Positions 32,679 through 44,027 are shown, counted from the first letter of the stretch. The stretch: 64,000 nucleotides of DNA from Platanthera guangdongensis (GCA_039583875.1 CM077152.1:19815538-19879537); one strand, 5' to 3'. The notes: a model not told the origin generated them from the sequence alone. Numbers and translations are program-made.

Positions 32679-32984
32679 CTACTGCAGCCACTGAACTCCC
32701 AGCACCATGTCAGAGCCCCGAATGGGTAAAAGATAGACATCTGTGTGCCCGATGTAGCCCTGCATCCAAACCTCCACACTCTTCAGCACACCCTGGCACT
32801 GCAATTTGCTGTCATCGGCCACCATAACCTGGAAGGCAGTCCCAGTGTCAATTGAATGTCCAATCTTCTGTGCCACATCTGGATGGATGAAATTGTGTGT
32901 ACTCCCGTTGTCCACCAGAATGGTCACCTTCTCCTGTCGGAGCCGTCCCGCAAGCCGCGTAGTGAATGGGGGGGTCCAAGTCAC
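32679..32984 (-). pseudogene. F aspartic protease
   Basis: VTILVDNGSTHNFIHPDVA contains the active-site triplet as D-N-G rather than the usual D-S/T-G, followed by a retropepsin-like pattern to VLGVQWL. A TAG stop at 32679-32681 separates it from RT. It is one frame away from gag. Confidence 0.85.
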
Positions 32985-34402
32985 CGCCGAAATCCAGCTC
33001 TTCTGGGCTCAACTCGTCATCCACCTCCTGTTGTAACATGAAGACCTGGACCTTCTGACATTTACGTCCCGCTTTAAACTTCTCATCACAGTTGAAACAG
33101 AGTCCCTTTTCCTTCCTTGCTTGTAACTCGCTCCATGACAGCTGTGTCACTGTCGCCCGTCCACCCACTGGCGGATCCTTCTTCACCGTGCCCGGCGTAT
33201 ACGTCGGTTTCACTGTGTTGCGAGCTCGCTGCCTGTTGAACCGTTCGTCCTGAATGCGCGCCAAGCTGATCGAGCGGTTCAGGTTACGTGGCATGTAGGC
33301 CTGCACCTCATCGCGCAAGTTCTCCTTCAGTCCCAACACAAAACAGCTGAGGAGCGTTTTTTCCTCTCAGTGTACCCGGTTCGCCAACCTCTCGAAGTCG
33401 GTCCTGTACTCCGTCACTGAGCCCTTTCGACGTAGTTTTTGCAAGAGAGCCTCAAAATCCTCGAACTCCAAAGGCCCGAATCGATCAGTGAAGCCATCAA
33501 CAAATTCCACCCAAGGCACGTAATTTTATCCCCGTAGGAACAACTGGGTCCACTGAAAAGCGTCGTCCTCCAAGTGGAAGGATGTCAGTAGCACCCACTG
33601 TTCTTCTGGTACCTCCTGATAGCTAAAGAATAATTCTGCTTTCTGCACACATTCCAAAGCATCTCCCCCGCTGTAACGAGGGAAATCCATCCGTGTCAAT
33701 TTCGGCGGCATGCACGGCCGATGACCAACCTGCCCACGCCAACCGTCATCTTGTCTTCGGGGTTCATCACGTTCAACATGCACGCCCGGAAGGTGTCGAA
33801 ATTGTCCCCACGGCATCCCTGTGCCATTAGGAGGAGGCAACAAGCCATTTCCACCCCCCGGACCACCAACGCCCTCCCCCCTCCCGCCTGCTGCCTGACC
33901 GAACCCGCAAGCAAGCCATGCGGCCGGTCCGACTGGAGCACCCCAACCAGCCCCCGATCCGCCTGCACCGCCGAAGCCCCCCATAGTCGCGCCCCCCGAT
34001 CCGAATCCGGCGGCGTTGCCGCCCCCCAATCCGGGCTTCGCAGCCCTAGCCGAGCCCCCGGCGGCCGATCCAACCAAGCCCATACCAGCCTCCGCCCATT
34101 CCGCCAAAGCCGCCAGCCCCGATGTCGCCCGATCCGGAATCCGCAACCCTAGCCGACCCCTCCAAGGCCCCCCTTCCTCCGTTTCCAATATTCTGTTGCA
34201 AATCGGGCCTTGAAATTGAAGATCCGCCCGGTTCCGCCTCCACCGCCGCCTTTCCCTTCAAATATTGCGCCAATAACGCCATGACTTCATCCAAGCGACC
34301 ATCCATCCGTTCTTCCAATCTTTGCGTCGATGTTTTCACATTTGCTTCGATAGCGGCCACCGAATCGGTCAACCCCGCCAAATTCTCTTCTAGGTTTTCC
34401 AA
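32848..34402 (-). pseudogene. F gag (capsid and zinc knuckle), frameshifted
   Basis: The frame starts MENLEENLAGLTDSVAAIE (a helical N-terminus), shifts frame near 34150, passes through a Gly/Ala/Pro-rich linker, then gives the capsid (MDFPRYSGGDALECVQKAE, DDAFQWTQLFLRG). A TAA at 33526-33528 and a TGA near 33366 interrupt it. The later part has RNLNRSISLARIQDERF and a nucleocapsid knuckle CFNCDEKFKAGRKC, where the His expected in CX2CX4HX4C is Lys. Gag would assemble the particle in the cytoplasm. This copy cannot. Confidence 0.85.
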
Positions 34403-34452
34403 TCAGCCGGTCTCCTCTTGCGAACGCGTAGAAACCATGATGGAGGAAAGAA

Positions 34453-34467
34453 TCCTCTGATACCAAA
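34453..34467 (-). promoter_or_regulatory. Primer binding site of F
   Basis: Read minus, TTTGGTATCAGAGGA directly follows the 5' LTR and matches the initiator-Met tRNA 3' end over eleven bases. Confidence 0.92.
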
Positions 34468-34596
34468 TGATAGGAAGAAGAGGGAGAAGAGGGGGAATCG
34501 AGAGAGAAATCTAAGACGGCTAGAGAAATTAGGGTTTCAGAGAAGAAGAGATACCTGAAATAATACTTGCATGTCTCCAAAGAGGGGGGTCCGGAG

Positions 34597-34604
34597 TACT
34601 TATA
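34597..34604 (-). promoter_or_regulatory. TATA box in F 5' LTR
   Basis: TATAAGTA on the minus strand, at the same offset as in the other LTR. It is the expected promoter of the element. Confidence 0.6.
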
Positions 34605-34808
34605 CCCGGACCCAGGGCCGGCCGGCCAAGGGGGCCGGTCGGCCCCAATGGGGGCTGAACCCATTTGGTTCAGCCCCCCTTGGGCCGATTCTTATGTAGA
34701 GGGGGCTGAACCAACTGGTTCAGCCCCGTTGTCGCCTCTGTCGCGCCTCTGCCGCCGTCTGTATTGCCGGCCAAATAGCCGGGCCTCGTCCGGGGGCATA
34801 ACAATCTG

Positions 34809-34989
34809 TGTGCTTTTTGTGTATTTCATAATAGTTTCCATTAGGATATCCTAGAGCCTAAGGCATCTGCATCAAAGAAAAACTGTCCATACGCACATTG
34901 ACATGCTACAATAAGAAACTAAAAAGACATAATTAGAAAGATCTTCCACAGAGATAATTATAACAGCCTGAGTATTCCGATATGATTAC
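34809..34989. other. Intron sequence between exon 6 and element F
   Basis: 181 bases of AT-rich sequence beyond the exon 6 donor. No other feature. Confidence 0.5.
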
Positions 34990-35277
34990 CTTCTCAGTTC
35001 TATGTGGATCATAAGATCTCCTGGTATGTTCACGACGACGCTCATAATCTTCTATCAGTATTGGAGATTCAGAACATAATAATAGTAATGAACTTTCCAA
35101 CTCCCATGTAGCTTGGTCATATTGAAGACCTTTCCATTTCACAAGCCACTCACTACAACAATTCAAAGGATGGGAAACAGGCACAGAAGTATGCTCATCA
35201 ACAACTTTTGGGAGGCCTACCAATCTTTTCTGTAAAAAACGTTCAGGCTCAATCCATTCTTTTCTCCACCTAGTTAC
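34990..35277 (-). CDS. MOM1-like gene, exon 6: linker and chromodomain 2
   Basis: The exon has phase 0 at both ends and 96 codons. It begins VTRWRKEW and LQKRLVGL, a linker shared by MOM1-type proteins between their two chromodomains, then encodes EWLVKWKGLQYDQATWE, a clear second chromodomain with the expected Trp residues. It ends in a charged helix (EDYERRREHTRR) and TEK before a GTAATC donor. The acceptor is TTTGTCCAG. The 5' LTR of a chromovirus begins 181 bases beyond the donor, so the exon escaped insertion narrowly. Tandem chromodomains behind a PHD finger also occur in CHD3 proteins, but the PHD sequence and linkers fit that family less well. Confidence 0.88.
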
Positions 35278-35502
35278 CTGGACAAAGAAAATATATACGA
35301 ATCAAAGTTATCTGGTCAATGAAAACTCTAAAGGATTAGCTTACTAAATATGATCAACTTAAACTTCATTCCTAAACAAGCTGCTCTAAGAGATTGCAGG
35401 CATGATTTAATAATATAAAGTCACCTATGAGACCATGGGGAGGAAAAGAGGAAAGAAGAAGCAAGGAAGGATGGGTGAAAGAGAGGGATAGAGATAACTG
35501 AC

Positions 35503-35639
35503 CTCTTTTTGGCCTCTTCTCCTGAATTTATCTAAAAGTGAAGGGAAGTCTCGAAGCAGCTCACTTTCCAAAATCCAACGATTATGAAGATGGGCAAGGC
35601 CTTTGTATTTAACAAAGTATTTCTTTTCACTCTGCAATC
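35503..35639 (-). CDS. MOM1-like gene, exon 5: chromodomain 1
   Basis: After a TTAG acceptor the 137-base exon encodes KYFVKYKGLAHLHNRW followed by an ILESELL motif, the core of a chromodomain (beta strands and the start of the C-terminal helix). Phase 1 to phase 0 joins exactly to exons 4 and 6. The donor is GTCAGT. Chromodomains bind methylated lysine on histone H3 or act as protein-interaction modules. The aromatic cage is only partly conserved by eye (Tyr and Trp present), so histone binding is not assured. The intron upstream is only 98 bases. Confidence 0.85.
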
Positions 35640-35737
35640 CTAACCCAATAAGGCCCACAAGAATCTCAGTAATTAATGAGCTAGTGAACTGTTGTTATAC
35701 AAAACTATAAAACTTGAGTTGTTCAAAGAATCCTCAC

Positions 35738-35910
35738 CCTCATCAACATCCCAAACTGATTCTATCCCATTCGACACTGAGTACACCCCTGACTCCATCT
35801 TCTTTTTAACACAAAGTTTACATAGCCAAGTGCCAGGGGGAATATCATAAAATCGTGGGTTGAAACAAGAAAGATGATAACTTTGTTTGCAGCCATTTCC
35901 ACAACAGCAT
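35738..35910 (-). CDS. MOM1-like gene, exon 4: second half of PHD finger
   Basis: The exon encodes the cysteine doublet (CCCGNGC), the His-Cys pair (SYHLSC), the proline turn (YDIPPGTW) and the last Cys pair (LCKLC), completing a C4HC3 PHD finger begun in exon 3. The family usually has CCDG at the doublet; here the Asp is Cys. The finger is followed by a stretch (GVYSVSNGIESVWD) that in my recall of MOM1-like proteins links the finger to chromodomain 1. The acceptor TAAAG has a poor pyrimidine tract, but it is the only nearby one that preserves the frame and the zinc ligands. The exon ends in phase 1 before GTGAGG. Confidence 0.82.
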
Positions 35911-36276
35911 CTTTACCCAAATGCAAAGTCATCAAATTCTCAGTAGAGGAACACAAACAAATATGCATATAAAGAAGTCATACATAACACAAATAAAACA
36001 GCTAAAAGCACAACTTGTATTGAAGTTCAAATCTTACAAAAGCTTATTCTAATCAATACATTAAGGAAAATCGTTTAATCTCTTATATTTATCTATCTAA
36101 CTATATATATAAAGGATATTTGTTTGTCAAGTCATAATAATTTCTAGGGAAGGGGGTAATTTATGAGCCCAAGTAAAATGGTAAAATAATCCAAGACCCT
36201 GGATAAAGGGGTCAGCATATATGGGGTGCAGTGCAGTTAATTTATGGTGCGACTTAAATATTTTATTCATACTTTT

Positions 36277-36312
<36 letters not shown>

Positions 36313-36684
36313 TGGGGGGGGACACACACACACGAGAGACAGGCACGGAGCTTCGCCTCTACAGCCAACCGCATTTATATCCCAAATACTATAGTGCGCG
36401 GGGGTGGGGCGGTGGGGGGGGCTCCAGTACCCCGCGCAACATTACTCTGGTCAAGGCATTGCCCCGCCGCTCGCAAACCCCCGAGCGTTTTACTCCATTC
36501 GCCACTCATTTTTGTCGTGTACACGGGGTTTTGCGAGTGATGGGGATAGCACATTTTTATTGTAGGTAGGGAACATTGCCTATATGAGAGCACATTTTTT
36601 AAAATAAAAGAAAAAAATACAATTAAAATGTGCAAAAAATATTAATAATGAGGGGTAAAATCAGAAAGGGAATGTTTAACCAAA
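35911..36684. other. Intron sequence upstream of exon 4
   Basis: AT-rich with the microsatellite above. No coding exon or transposon end was recognised apart from the GGATG duplication of B1 at 36685-36689. Confidence 0.45.
36279..36332. repeat. (GT)n and (CA)n microsatellite
   Basis: A run of about 16 GT units (36279-36310) is followed by GGTGGGGGGG and a short CA run. The GT and CA runs can pair as a hairpin on one strand. The flanking 36340-36560 stretch is unusually GC-rich for the intron but codes for nothing I recognise. Confidence 0.9.
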
Positions 36685-38337
36685 GGATGTGACGCAGGAC
36701 AGAACTGATGTTGAGCTGGGATGTGTGAAAATGAATGATTGTGTCGACACGCTAATGCAAACCTACGTGCAAATGTGAGGGTGGAGCCGACGCGCTAAAA
36801 CAAACCTAAGTGGATGTGCGGAATGAATGTGATTAAGCCCAAACTAAATGATGCGTGCAAATGAATTTAAGATTTTTAATCAGGAATTAATGTTAGCAAA
36901 TATAATTTTATAAGATTGGCAAAATCTACACAAAGTGAGATTTGAATTTTTTGGAGCACAATCAAGATCACACTCGCTTTTGCACGAGATGCTATCCTCC
37001 ACAAATTACACTAACAAGTTTTATAGGATTCAAAGAAATTGAACAACACTAACAATCTCAATACCCAAATAGTTACAACATGTTCAACTACAATTAATAC
37101 GAAATAGCATAACACATTAATTGATACTCACAAGCACGGATCCGGTAGCGGCGGCAAACGTGGCTCCACGAGATAATGTATCGACTGTAATGGAAGATAA
37201 GGGGTGCTGAATGAGGTCCGGAACAGCCTTGTGGTTGTTGTTAGAGTCAGGAAAAGGACAAATTTTGCACTAACTTGAACACAGGATTTGATGATTTGTT
37301 GTTGGAGGGCTTACGGGGTTGTCAGGACTAGAGAAACAGGCTAGGCAAGACTGGACAAGGGCTGGACATGGACTTCCCAAATTGGGATAGTGCCTAGTGG
37401 AATTTCCCTTTGCTGGTCTTTTTCTCAAAGCTGCGACCAGACCTGGAGGTGTATCTGGCTGAAACAAGGCTGGTCGGACTTCCTTTAAGAAATGGTAGAG
37501 GGAGAGGGATCCCGGAAGTGAAGGGCGGTGGTTGACGGAGCGGAAAAGGATGCGGTGGCTAACAATGCAATTGGTGAGTGTTGCAGTTTATCGTGAGGTA
37601 GAGGAAGATGAACAGTGGAAAATCGTGCGGCTTACTGGAGGAAACGGCTGGTGGATCCACGGGAAAATGAAAACGAGGAAGGGAGTGAATTATGGCTGCT
37701 GTCGATCGGAGGATCAAGGATCATGCGACATTACAGTTGCAGGCGTGGAAGAAGCCCGTGACAGGGACGATAGGAGGTTGCGGCAGTGTGGAGGATCGAC
37801 GATGGAGTGATTGTTTGCGGTTTCTAGCGATAGAGATGATGAACAGTGACAATTTGAGCGGGTTTCCCTCTTCGATTGTGAGATGAACAAGTGGTTTTCT
37901 CCTTCCAATTGAGGGGGGTCGTGGGTCAGGAAAGGGGAACAGTGACGGGAAATGATAAAACTGAAATAAGAATTGATAAATTAACCAAGGCTTCGCACCT
38001 CCGGTTCGCGGCGTCGCACCACGAATATTGCCGGAATTCTGGAATCTCTCACAAAACTCAGCAATGAATATAAACAGTAGCGCCTGCCCTATTTATAACA
38101 AGACGGGGTGCTTGGGCACCCGACGTGAATGGCTATAATCGTCCGTTACGCCCGGTGTCCTAAAACGCTAAATACAAGCCCAAAAAAATACACAAAATGT
38201 AAAACGATGCTCCGCACGCACTCGGGGTCTCGGTTCGCCGATTCGATCAACACGTCTCCAACAAATCTGCAAAAACGGGTCCCGCCAAGTGGCGCCCCAA
38301 TCTCCTCCAATCACAAATATGTGGTCAATCCCCATCA

Positions 38338-40217
38338 ATTCCCCCCGATTGAAAAACATTCATCTTCGAGGACTAGAGATGAATAAGATGTAGCAGAAAA
38401 TCGGGGGTAACTCCAGCAAGCTTTGTCGCCAATATCCAAACATCATCAATGGTGTAGTGTCCGCTCCAATGCACCCAATAACAACAAGAAGGATCGCCTG
38501 TAGTGGTGGTGCATTTGTCCATCACAATATCACTAAAGCTCTCAGCTCTCACCTCACGCACTGGTGTATCCAAAAAAACCCGGTAGAATCATACGAGGTG
38601 CGGGCGAATCCATGGGTGTTCGTCTAAGGTGAACAGAGGAAGTGTCTAAGCTGTACGGGAAAGGTGTTAGAAGAGGCTCAAGGTGTGGTCTCTATGCTTG
38701 AGAGGATCAAAGTAATGTGCTAAATCTTTCACATTAAATACGGGATTAATACCAATATCTGCAGGGAAATCGATCTCGTAGACATTTGTCTCAACTTTCA
38801 TTATCACCCTATAAGGACTCATTCGCTTACATTGTAGTTTAGTAGCGGCTGCTTTTGGGAGCCCCTCCTTGCAAAGTCTGATTATGACATGCTCACACAC
38901 CCAAAAATATTGTTTGCGTCTGTGCATATCTGCTGATGCCTTATATAATTCAATATTGCTAGCAGCTTTCTTCCTGAGTAATTCATGCACTTCATGCAAA
39001 TGATGCAAAACATACAACAAGTGTGAATCAGGCAACACGAATGAACCATGCACTAAATGTAAATGAACAAACAACATATGTAAAAGATGAACTACTAACA
39101 CGAATAACTCAGTAAACCGGCGATTTTAGGTACTATAAGAAACTTCTAAAATAGGTACATGATCAGGAGGCTCGGAGGGTGGGTAATAGAAGAATTGTCG
39201 CGGACACGATGAACACTCCAATGAACGTCAGAGACATCCGTAATAAAATTTGTCAATATAGTGTGTGAACTGTCCCTGCAAGTGTGGGTGGTAAGCTATA
39301 AAATCAACGAGTCAATAAGCGCACTCTCAAACTCGACTGTACTACGGATTATAGAAACATCCTAGATGAGGTGTGATCCACTGTGCCTAATCGGAGGGTT
39401 CACCGGGAATGGTATAATAAAATTTGTCGCAAATGTGACGAGCACTCACTTAGGCTCCAAAAACATATAAAGTACACTCATACAAACGATAATGCATGCG
39501 AAGCACGACAAACATGACAAGTTTGTTAAGAGAATATGACGTATCAGGGGGCTCACCAGGAGGGTGTGGTGAGCGTCCCTTATGAGAAAGAACTCACCTG
39601 GCAAGTCCGTAGATGGTATTGCTCAAATCTCATCAAGAGTGCGAATGACCAGATAATAAACACCAAAAACATCGGATTTATACTTGTGTTCTTATGGAGA
39701 ACCCTATATATTCATTGTTATGCTTAAGGTCCTCTCTCTAGAGTACTATCGGATATCAAGGGCGATAATGGGAGAGATGTCAATGTCTCAATACTCATAA
39801 GTGTGCCACACGCTAAAATCTCATCCTCACAAGTACGAGGTGGCTCATCTGGAGGCTCAACAAGGGGGTGTCGTCAAAGAACCCATCAATAGGCTGATAG
39901 TCCTTCAGAAGCAAGCCATCATAAGGGGTCATGTTCCCCGAAAGGGGTGAGGTGGCTACCACCGTACCACGAGATCACTACTAGGCTCTCGGCTCTCAAT
40001 CGTAATGTGGCTCGGTGCGCCCTCAAGTGAAGTGCGGGAAAAGACTACACTCAATAGTGAGCTAATAGGTAACAAATCGAGGGCAGACTCTCAAAGTGGA
40101 GCGGTCTCTTGTGGGAGTTGACTTCACACATCCTGTGTTGGGAGGGCAGTATGTTCTGGCAAAAATAGAATATCAGATTGAGTGAGTGGGGTTCCCCTGA
40201 TTTGGGAAATGGAGTGT
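38338..40217 (-). pseudogene. B1 gag-like protein end, integrase tail, chromodomain
   Basis: Minus-strand text includes LEGAPSHYD and NMTPYDG near 39900-40030 (the block shared with A1), then HELLRKKAASNIELYKASAD, KETNV-like YEIDFPADIGINPVFNV (integrase C-terminal domain, 39000-38680) and a chromodomain-like YWVHWSGHYTIDDVW ending before the LTR. A longest open stretch of 144 codons covers the integrase tail. No integrase catalytic residues are present. Confidence 0.65.
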
Positions 40218-41599
40218 TGATGCAGTGGTAAGGCAGACGCGGGATGGACTCGCTACATGCACACCTAAATGCAATGACGTAAGTGAAAGTGCACAAGTAG
40301 TCTGTTACAAAATAGCAGTGATTAATTAATTATTTTTAAATGAATCAACAGGCCACATGCAGTCGCAAATAATTAATTTAAGGGAGAACAACTAATAATT
40401 GTACAAACGAAAGAGGCACGAGTGTTTTAAGCACAAGCAGAATAAACCCTGCAAGTTACACTAACGATGATATTAATAACATAATAAAACAGAAATCCTC
40501 AACAATAAGAGTTCCCGAAATAAACAACAATAAAAGAAATAACTCTTACCACAATTTACACATGAATGCAGTGGCAATAGCGGGTGTGGGAGGGCATCCA
40601 GGGTTGCTACCCTGTCGGGGATTGGAAGTGGAGAACTGGGTTGGATGTTGACTTGAACAGGGATGAGAAAGGGTGGTCTTGGATAATAGCAAAGGAGTAT
40701 GTAGTGGACGTGATTAGCTGGCCACAGGAAGGATGGGGTTAAATTACTGACGGGAAGGATGTCGTTAATTTAATGATAGGAAGGATGGGGTTAATTTAAT
40801 AACATAATTTTTGGGAATTAGTGGTAACAGGAGTTGACGGGGAGAAGTAATTGGTGGTGGAGTGAAATTAGGAGGGGGAGAGAGGGGACTGACTGTTCGA
40901 AACATGGGAGCGGAGGAGGGAGGCGGTAGAGCAGAATTGGGGATAACAGTGGAAGTGGAGGAGGAGGGTTGTCGGTGGGGTATAGGGTAAGAAAGTGGCT
41001 GACGGGTTCAGGCAGGCTGGAGGCCGTCGGGGAGAGGAGAAGATGTTGCGGCTTTTGGAAGGTTGCAAGTTGGACGGAGGCTGACGGGAAAGTGAGGGGC
41101 GGCGGCGGCGGGTGTTGCAGACAGGGCTATGGCGGGATCGGCAGGGGAGAAGATGAAGGTGTTGGAAGGGCTAACCAGAGGGGAAGATGAAGGGGACGCC
41201 GGCGTCGCACCAACGGGAGGAGGCGCAGGAGGCCTTCAGTGTCGCATCGGAGAGGAAGGCCAGGAATCGCTCCTGTGAAAACCGGCGGTTTCAAATTTCT
41301 CAAAACCCATGATGCCCTCCCAGAGAACCGCCGTCCTATACTTATAACCTTAAAATAAAAACCTGCTAAACAAAAGAAATAACCACCGCGATCGGACGGT
41401 TCACAATGTTTTAAGCCAATCGGGCGACAAATACAACATAAAATATAAAAGTAATATATGGATCTGACTCGGATCGGTCATCCGGACGCAACCACGGGCT
41501 CTGATCTACCGCCCGGGCAGCGGGTCACCGCCTCCTGCGGGAATACACATGTGTTGGTCTTGGCGCGTCGTCTACTCCCACCAGCTTAAAAGCACTCAA

Positions 41600-42563
41600 C
41601 TAAGGTGAGTGCGGGTGGTCATCCTCGTTGTGTCGCCGCGGGGCGAGTCTCTCAAGCTCCTCTGAAGATATCCAAGTAGTATTGTGTAGAGGTCGACCGC
41701 TCCAACGGACAAGACAGCGCACATCTCGTCCGCTTGCGGTGTAGTAATCGCGGCCGATGATCTGAAGTACGTCATCTGTAGAAGTAGGTGGCTCTGGTTG
41801 TAACGTATCTCTGTCTGGCAATAATGTATCTCCGTCTGACCATAATGTATCTTCGTCTGGCTGCAGTGTCGGTGGAACCGTAGATGATGCAAATCGATCT
41901 CCAAGGCTGGACTCCGCGGGTGGTAGTAGAGATGGACTAGTGGAGGCAATCAGAGATGAAGGCTCGGGTAGAGGTGCGGAAGAGAGGTCCACATACACAT
42001 GCTTCTCGTGGTAAGGAATCAAATCCTCTACGTTGAATACTCGGTTGATGCTCATACCATAAGGAATGTCTATCTCATATGCGTTCGTACAAATTCATCG
42101 TACAACTGTATAGGGGCTCATTCTGCGTGCGCTTAGTTTCTTCGTTGGTCCTAGTGGGACCCTCTCAGATCGAACGCAAATTAATTACTTGTTCTCCCGC
42201 CACAAAAATTTGTTCCCGCCTGTGCTGACCTGCTTGATCCTTATAATAATCATTACTAGCTGCAATCTTTTTACGGACCGACTCGTGTAGGGCGTACACA
42301 TGTTGAATGAATGTCTCTACTGACTCCTGAGAATAATGCAAATCATACGATGGACTCAAATCATGCAACTTAGAAGAGTCGGGCACTATATACGAATGAT
42401 CATGCATATGATGCAGCAGACACAAATGACTGGCGACTGGCACAACAGACTGACAAGACGCATACGTAAAGTAGCAAAGAAAGTCTCTACGGATGGGTGG
42501 TTTATCTGGAAGTTTCTTGGGCGGGGTGTAGAAGAACTCACTAAGTGTACAGGGACCACCCAA
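41600..42563 (-). pseudogene. B2 integrase tail and chromodomain
   Basis: Minus frames give HVYALHESVRKKIAASNDYY, DQAGQHRREQIFVAGEQV, a frame change, YEIDIPYGMSINRVFNVED and then, after a variable acidic linker with repeated DTLxxD units, RCLVRWSGRPLHNTTWI, a chromodomain. One stop and one frameshift separate the integrase C-terminal domain from the chromodomain. The catalytic core of integrase is absent. A motif YTPPxxxPDK repeats upstream (about 42530 and 42780). Confidence 0.75.
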
Positions 42564-42794
42564 CTGACTAACTGAGATATTGACATTGAGTCGCGGAATC
42601 AGGATATGTCAAATATTTCCTAAACGATACAAATTCTCGAAAGGTCTGCCAGGTGATCGCTGTAAATATTTGGAGTGAATGACGTCATCCCCCAAAATAA
42701 CGTTGTAGATGGTGACAGAATAGTGCAAAGCACGAGTGTGAAGGGTACCTCTAAAATGACAAAGCTTGTCAGGAGGCTCACCAGGGGGTGTATA

Positions 42795-44027
42795 CTAAAA
42801 GTCACCACGTGTGAGATGATGACTAGTGCGGATACACGACCCATCACTAAACCTCAAATAGGGAAGCTCGTCAAATAAGCCTATCGGGTACTTACTCCCG
42901 AGGAGGTTGACAATGATAGGATGGTCCTTCGAGAAGAAGGCACCATTAACGGTTGTTTCTGTAGGAGCAAGTACGTCACCTACAATAAAGTCAATGATAT
43001 CCTCACGAACCCTCAGATGGGTATCGTTGAAAGAGGTAGTGTTCTCATATGTTAGTGAGGCAGTCACTCTAAAGTCGTCACTATGCTCTCGACTCTCAGT
43101 GGTTATGTGACTGGAGATAGTGACAGGGGCTGAGTAGGAAGAACCTTTACCCAAATGGGGGTCACTCAGTATAGTGTCGAGAACCAGATCCCTAACTAAA
43201 GGGTACTCTAAGTTTAAGTGAGATGAAAAGGGTAGATATACCATCACTGTGTCACTGGACCGCTCGTCCTCACGCTCATGACTATGCTCACAAACCACTC
43301 TAGTATCACTCTTCGTCTGTATCATACAATCAGGATCAGAGTTGACTCCAAGACCAAGTGAGATCTGAGTCTCGTTCGGACATGATGAATCAACATCAGG
43401 TATCGGGTCTCTCATATCAGTGGGAGCACTACTAGACACATCGGGAGCTTGACTCAAATCCCGAGGCTTTCTTCCTAATGTAGATCTTATGTAGTCAAAT
43501 TGAGCATCTAAGAGATCAAAGCGGTCTAGAACTAATCGCTGAAATTCGGCCTCAGGTAACTCTATTTGCGAAACACTAGGAAGGTCTTGACATGTGTCAT
43601 GATCCTGGCGATGGTGATCTCTATAGGGCTCCTGAGGGTCATCTAAATGGTAGTTCCTAACATAATTGGGTCGTGAGTTTGCGTGAGAGCTATGAACGTG
43701 TTGAGGAGGTTGCACACAACAAAACTCAAATTCCTCAACTAGAGGAGATGTGTAACGACGACGATCCGAACGATACTCGACTATATTATCATAGAGTCGC
43801 GAAGAGGTGTAATGATGATAATGTGAGGACCTCTCGTAGTGGTGATCGCCTCTAGTATAACGGAGTTGCGTCGAAGGGTCGACACGATCTCTCAGAGTGG
43901 TGTGCGAGGAGCGATAATTATCATCGTGATAACATGAGGGTTTCTCTAAAGGGGCTCTGTGAAGTCGGACACAGGTAGACTCCAGGTCCGCAAATAGAGG
44001 AGACGAACGACGAAGATAACTAGACAT
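42795..44027 (-). CDS. B2 gag-like protein, intact 410 residues
   Basis: An uninterrupted frame begins MSSYLRRSSPLFADLEST 35 bases inside the hAT target site. The first 150 residues are very rich in Arg, Ser, Tyr and His (RGDHHYERSSHYHHYTSS). The middle has a helix (FQRLVLDRFDLLDAQFDYI) and an acidic linker. The last part (ITTESREHSDDFRVTASLTY) matches the conserved block in A1 and B1. No zinc knuckle, protease or nuclease motif is visible. Position after the primer site argues for a gag role, binding RNA through the basic Arg/Tyr region, but I do not recognise the family. The intact length in an otherwise decayed region stands out. Confidence 0.6.
   Translation of the reverse strand: MSSYLRRSSPLFADLESTCVRLHRAPLEKPSCYHDDNYRSSHTTLRDRVDPSTQLRYTRGDHHYERSSHYHHYTSSRLYDNIVEYRSDRRRYTSPLVEEFEFCCVQPPQHVHSSHANSRPNYVRNYHLDDPQEPYRDHHRQDHDTCQDLPSVSQIELPEAEFQRLVLDRFDLLDAQFDYIRSTLGRKPRDLSQAPDVSSSAPTDMRDPIPDVDSSCPNETQISLGLGVNSDPDCMIQTKSDTRVVCEHSHEREDERSSDTVMVYLPFSSHLNLEYPLVRDLVLDTILSDPHLGKGSSYSAPVTISSHITTESREHSDDFRVTASLTYENTTSFNDTHLRVREDIIDFIVGDVLAPTETTVNGAFFSKDHPIIVNLLGSKYPIGLFDELPYLRFSDGSCIRTSHHLTRGDF

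Larger units (their letters stand above)
29302..34803 (-). mobile_element. Nearly complete Ty3/gypsy chromovirus F (5502 bp)
   Basis: Two LTRs of 336 bp each (29302-29637, 34468-34803) differ at about nine positions by eye (2.7 percent). The perfect duplication ATCTG flanks the element (29297-29301, 34804-34808). Read minus, LTR ends are TGTTA...CTATCA, the primer site TGGTATCAGAG abuts the 5' LTR and GGGGAGGGGAA abuts the 3' LTR. Gag, protease, RT, RNase H, integrase and chromodomain follow in canonical order but contain at least five in-frame stops and two frameshifts. It is transcribed in the same direction as the host gene. Using a grass-type rate of 1.3e-8 substitutions per site per year, the LTR divergence suggests about one million years; that rate is an assumption. 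Confidence 0.96.
9383..34989 (-). other. Giant intron between exons 6 and 7 (25.6 kb)
   Basis: This interval is bounded by the GTAATC donor of exon 6 and the CTTCAG acceptor of exon 7. Nearly all of it is retrotransposon: copia A, B and C, the gag-like element A1, a Tat-like element, a hAT and the chromovirus F. Clearly unassigned intron sequence remains only at 9383-9962, 29099-29296 and 34809-34989. No splice-competent coding exon was recognised between the elements. Confidence 0.65.

Noticed and set aside
33696..34213. Long Gly/Pro/Ala-rich frames on both strands of element F
   Set aside because: They are shadows of the GC-rich linker in gag. The sense gag frame explains the region.
35738..35968. 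A CHD3/PICKLE assignment for the PHD-chromodomain gene
   Set aside because: The PHD ligands and the linkers VTRWRKEW and LREFWHK fit MOM1-type proteins better. A database search should settle it.
36340..36560. GC-rich stretch as a structured RNA or SINE
   Set aside because: No A/B box promoter pair, poly(A) tail or target duplication was visible.
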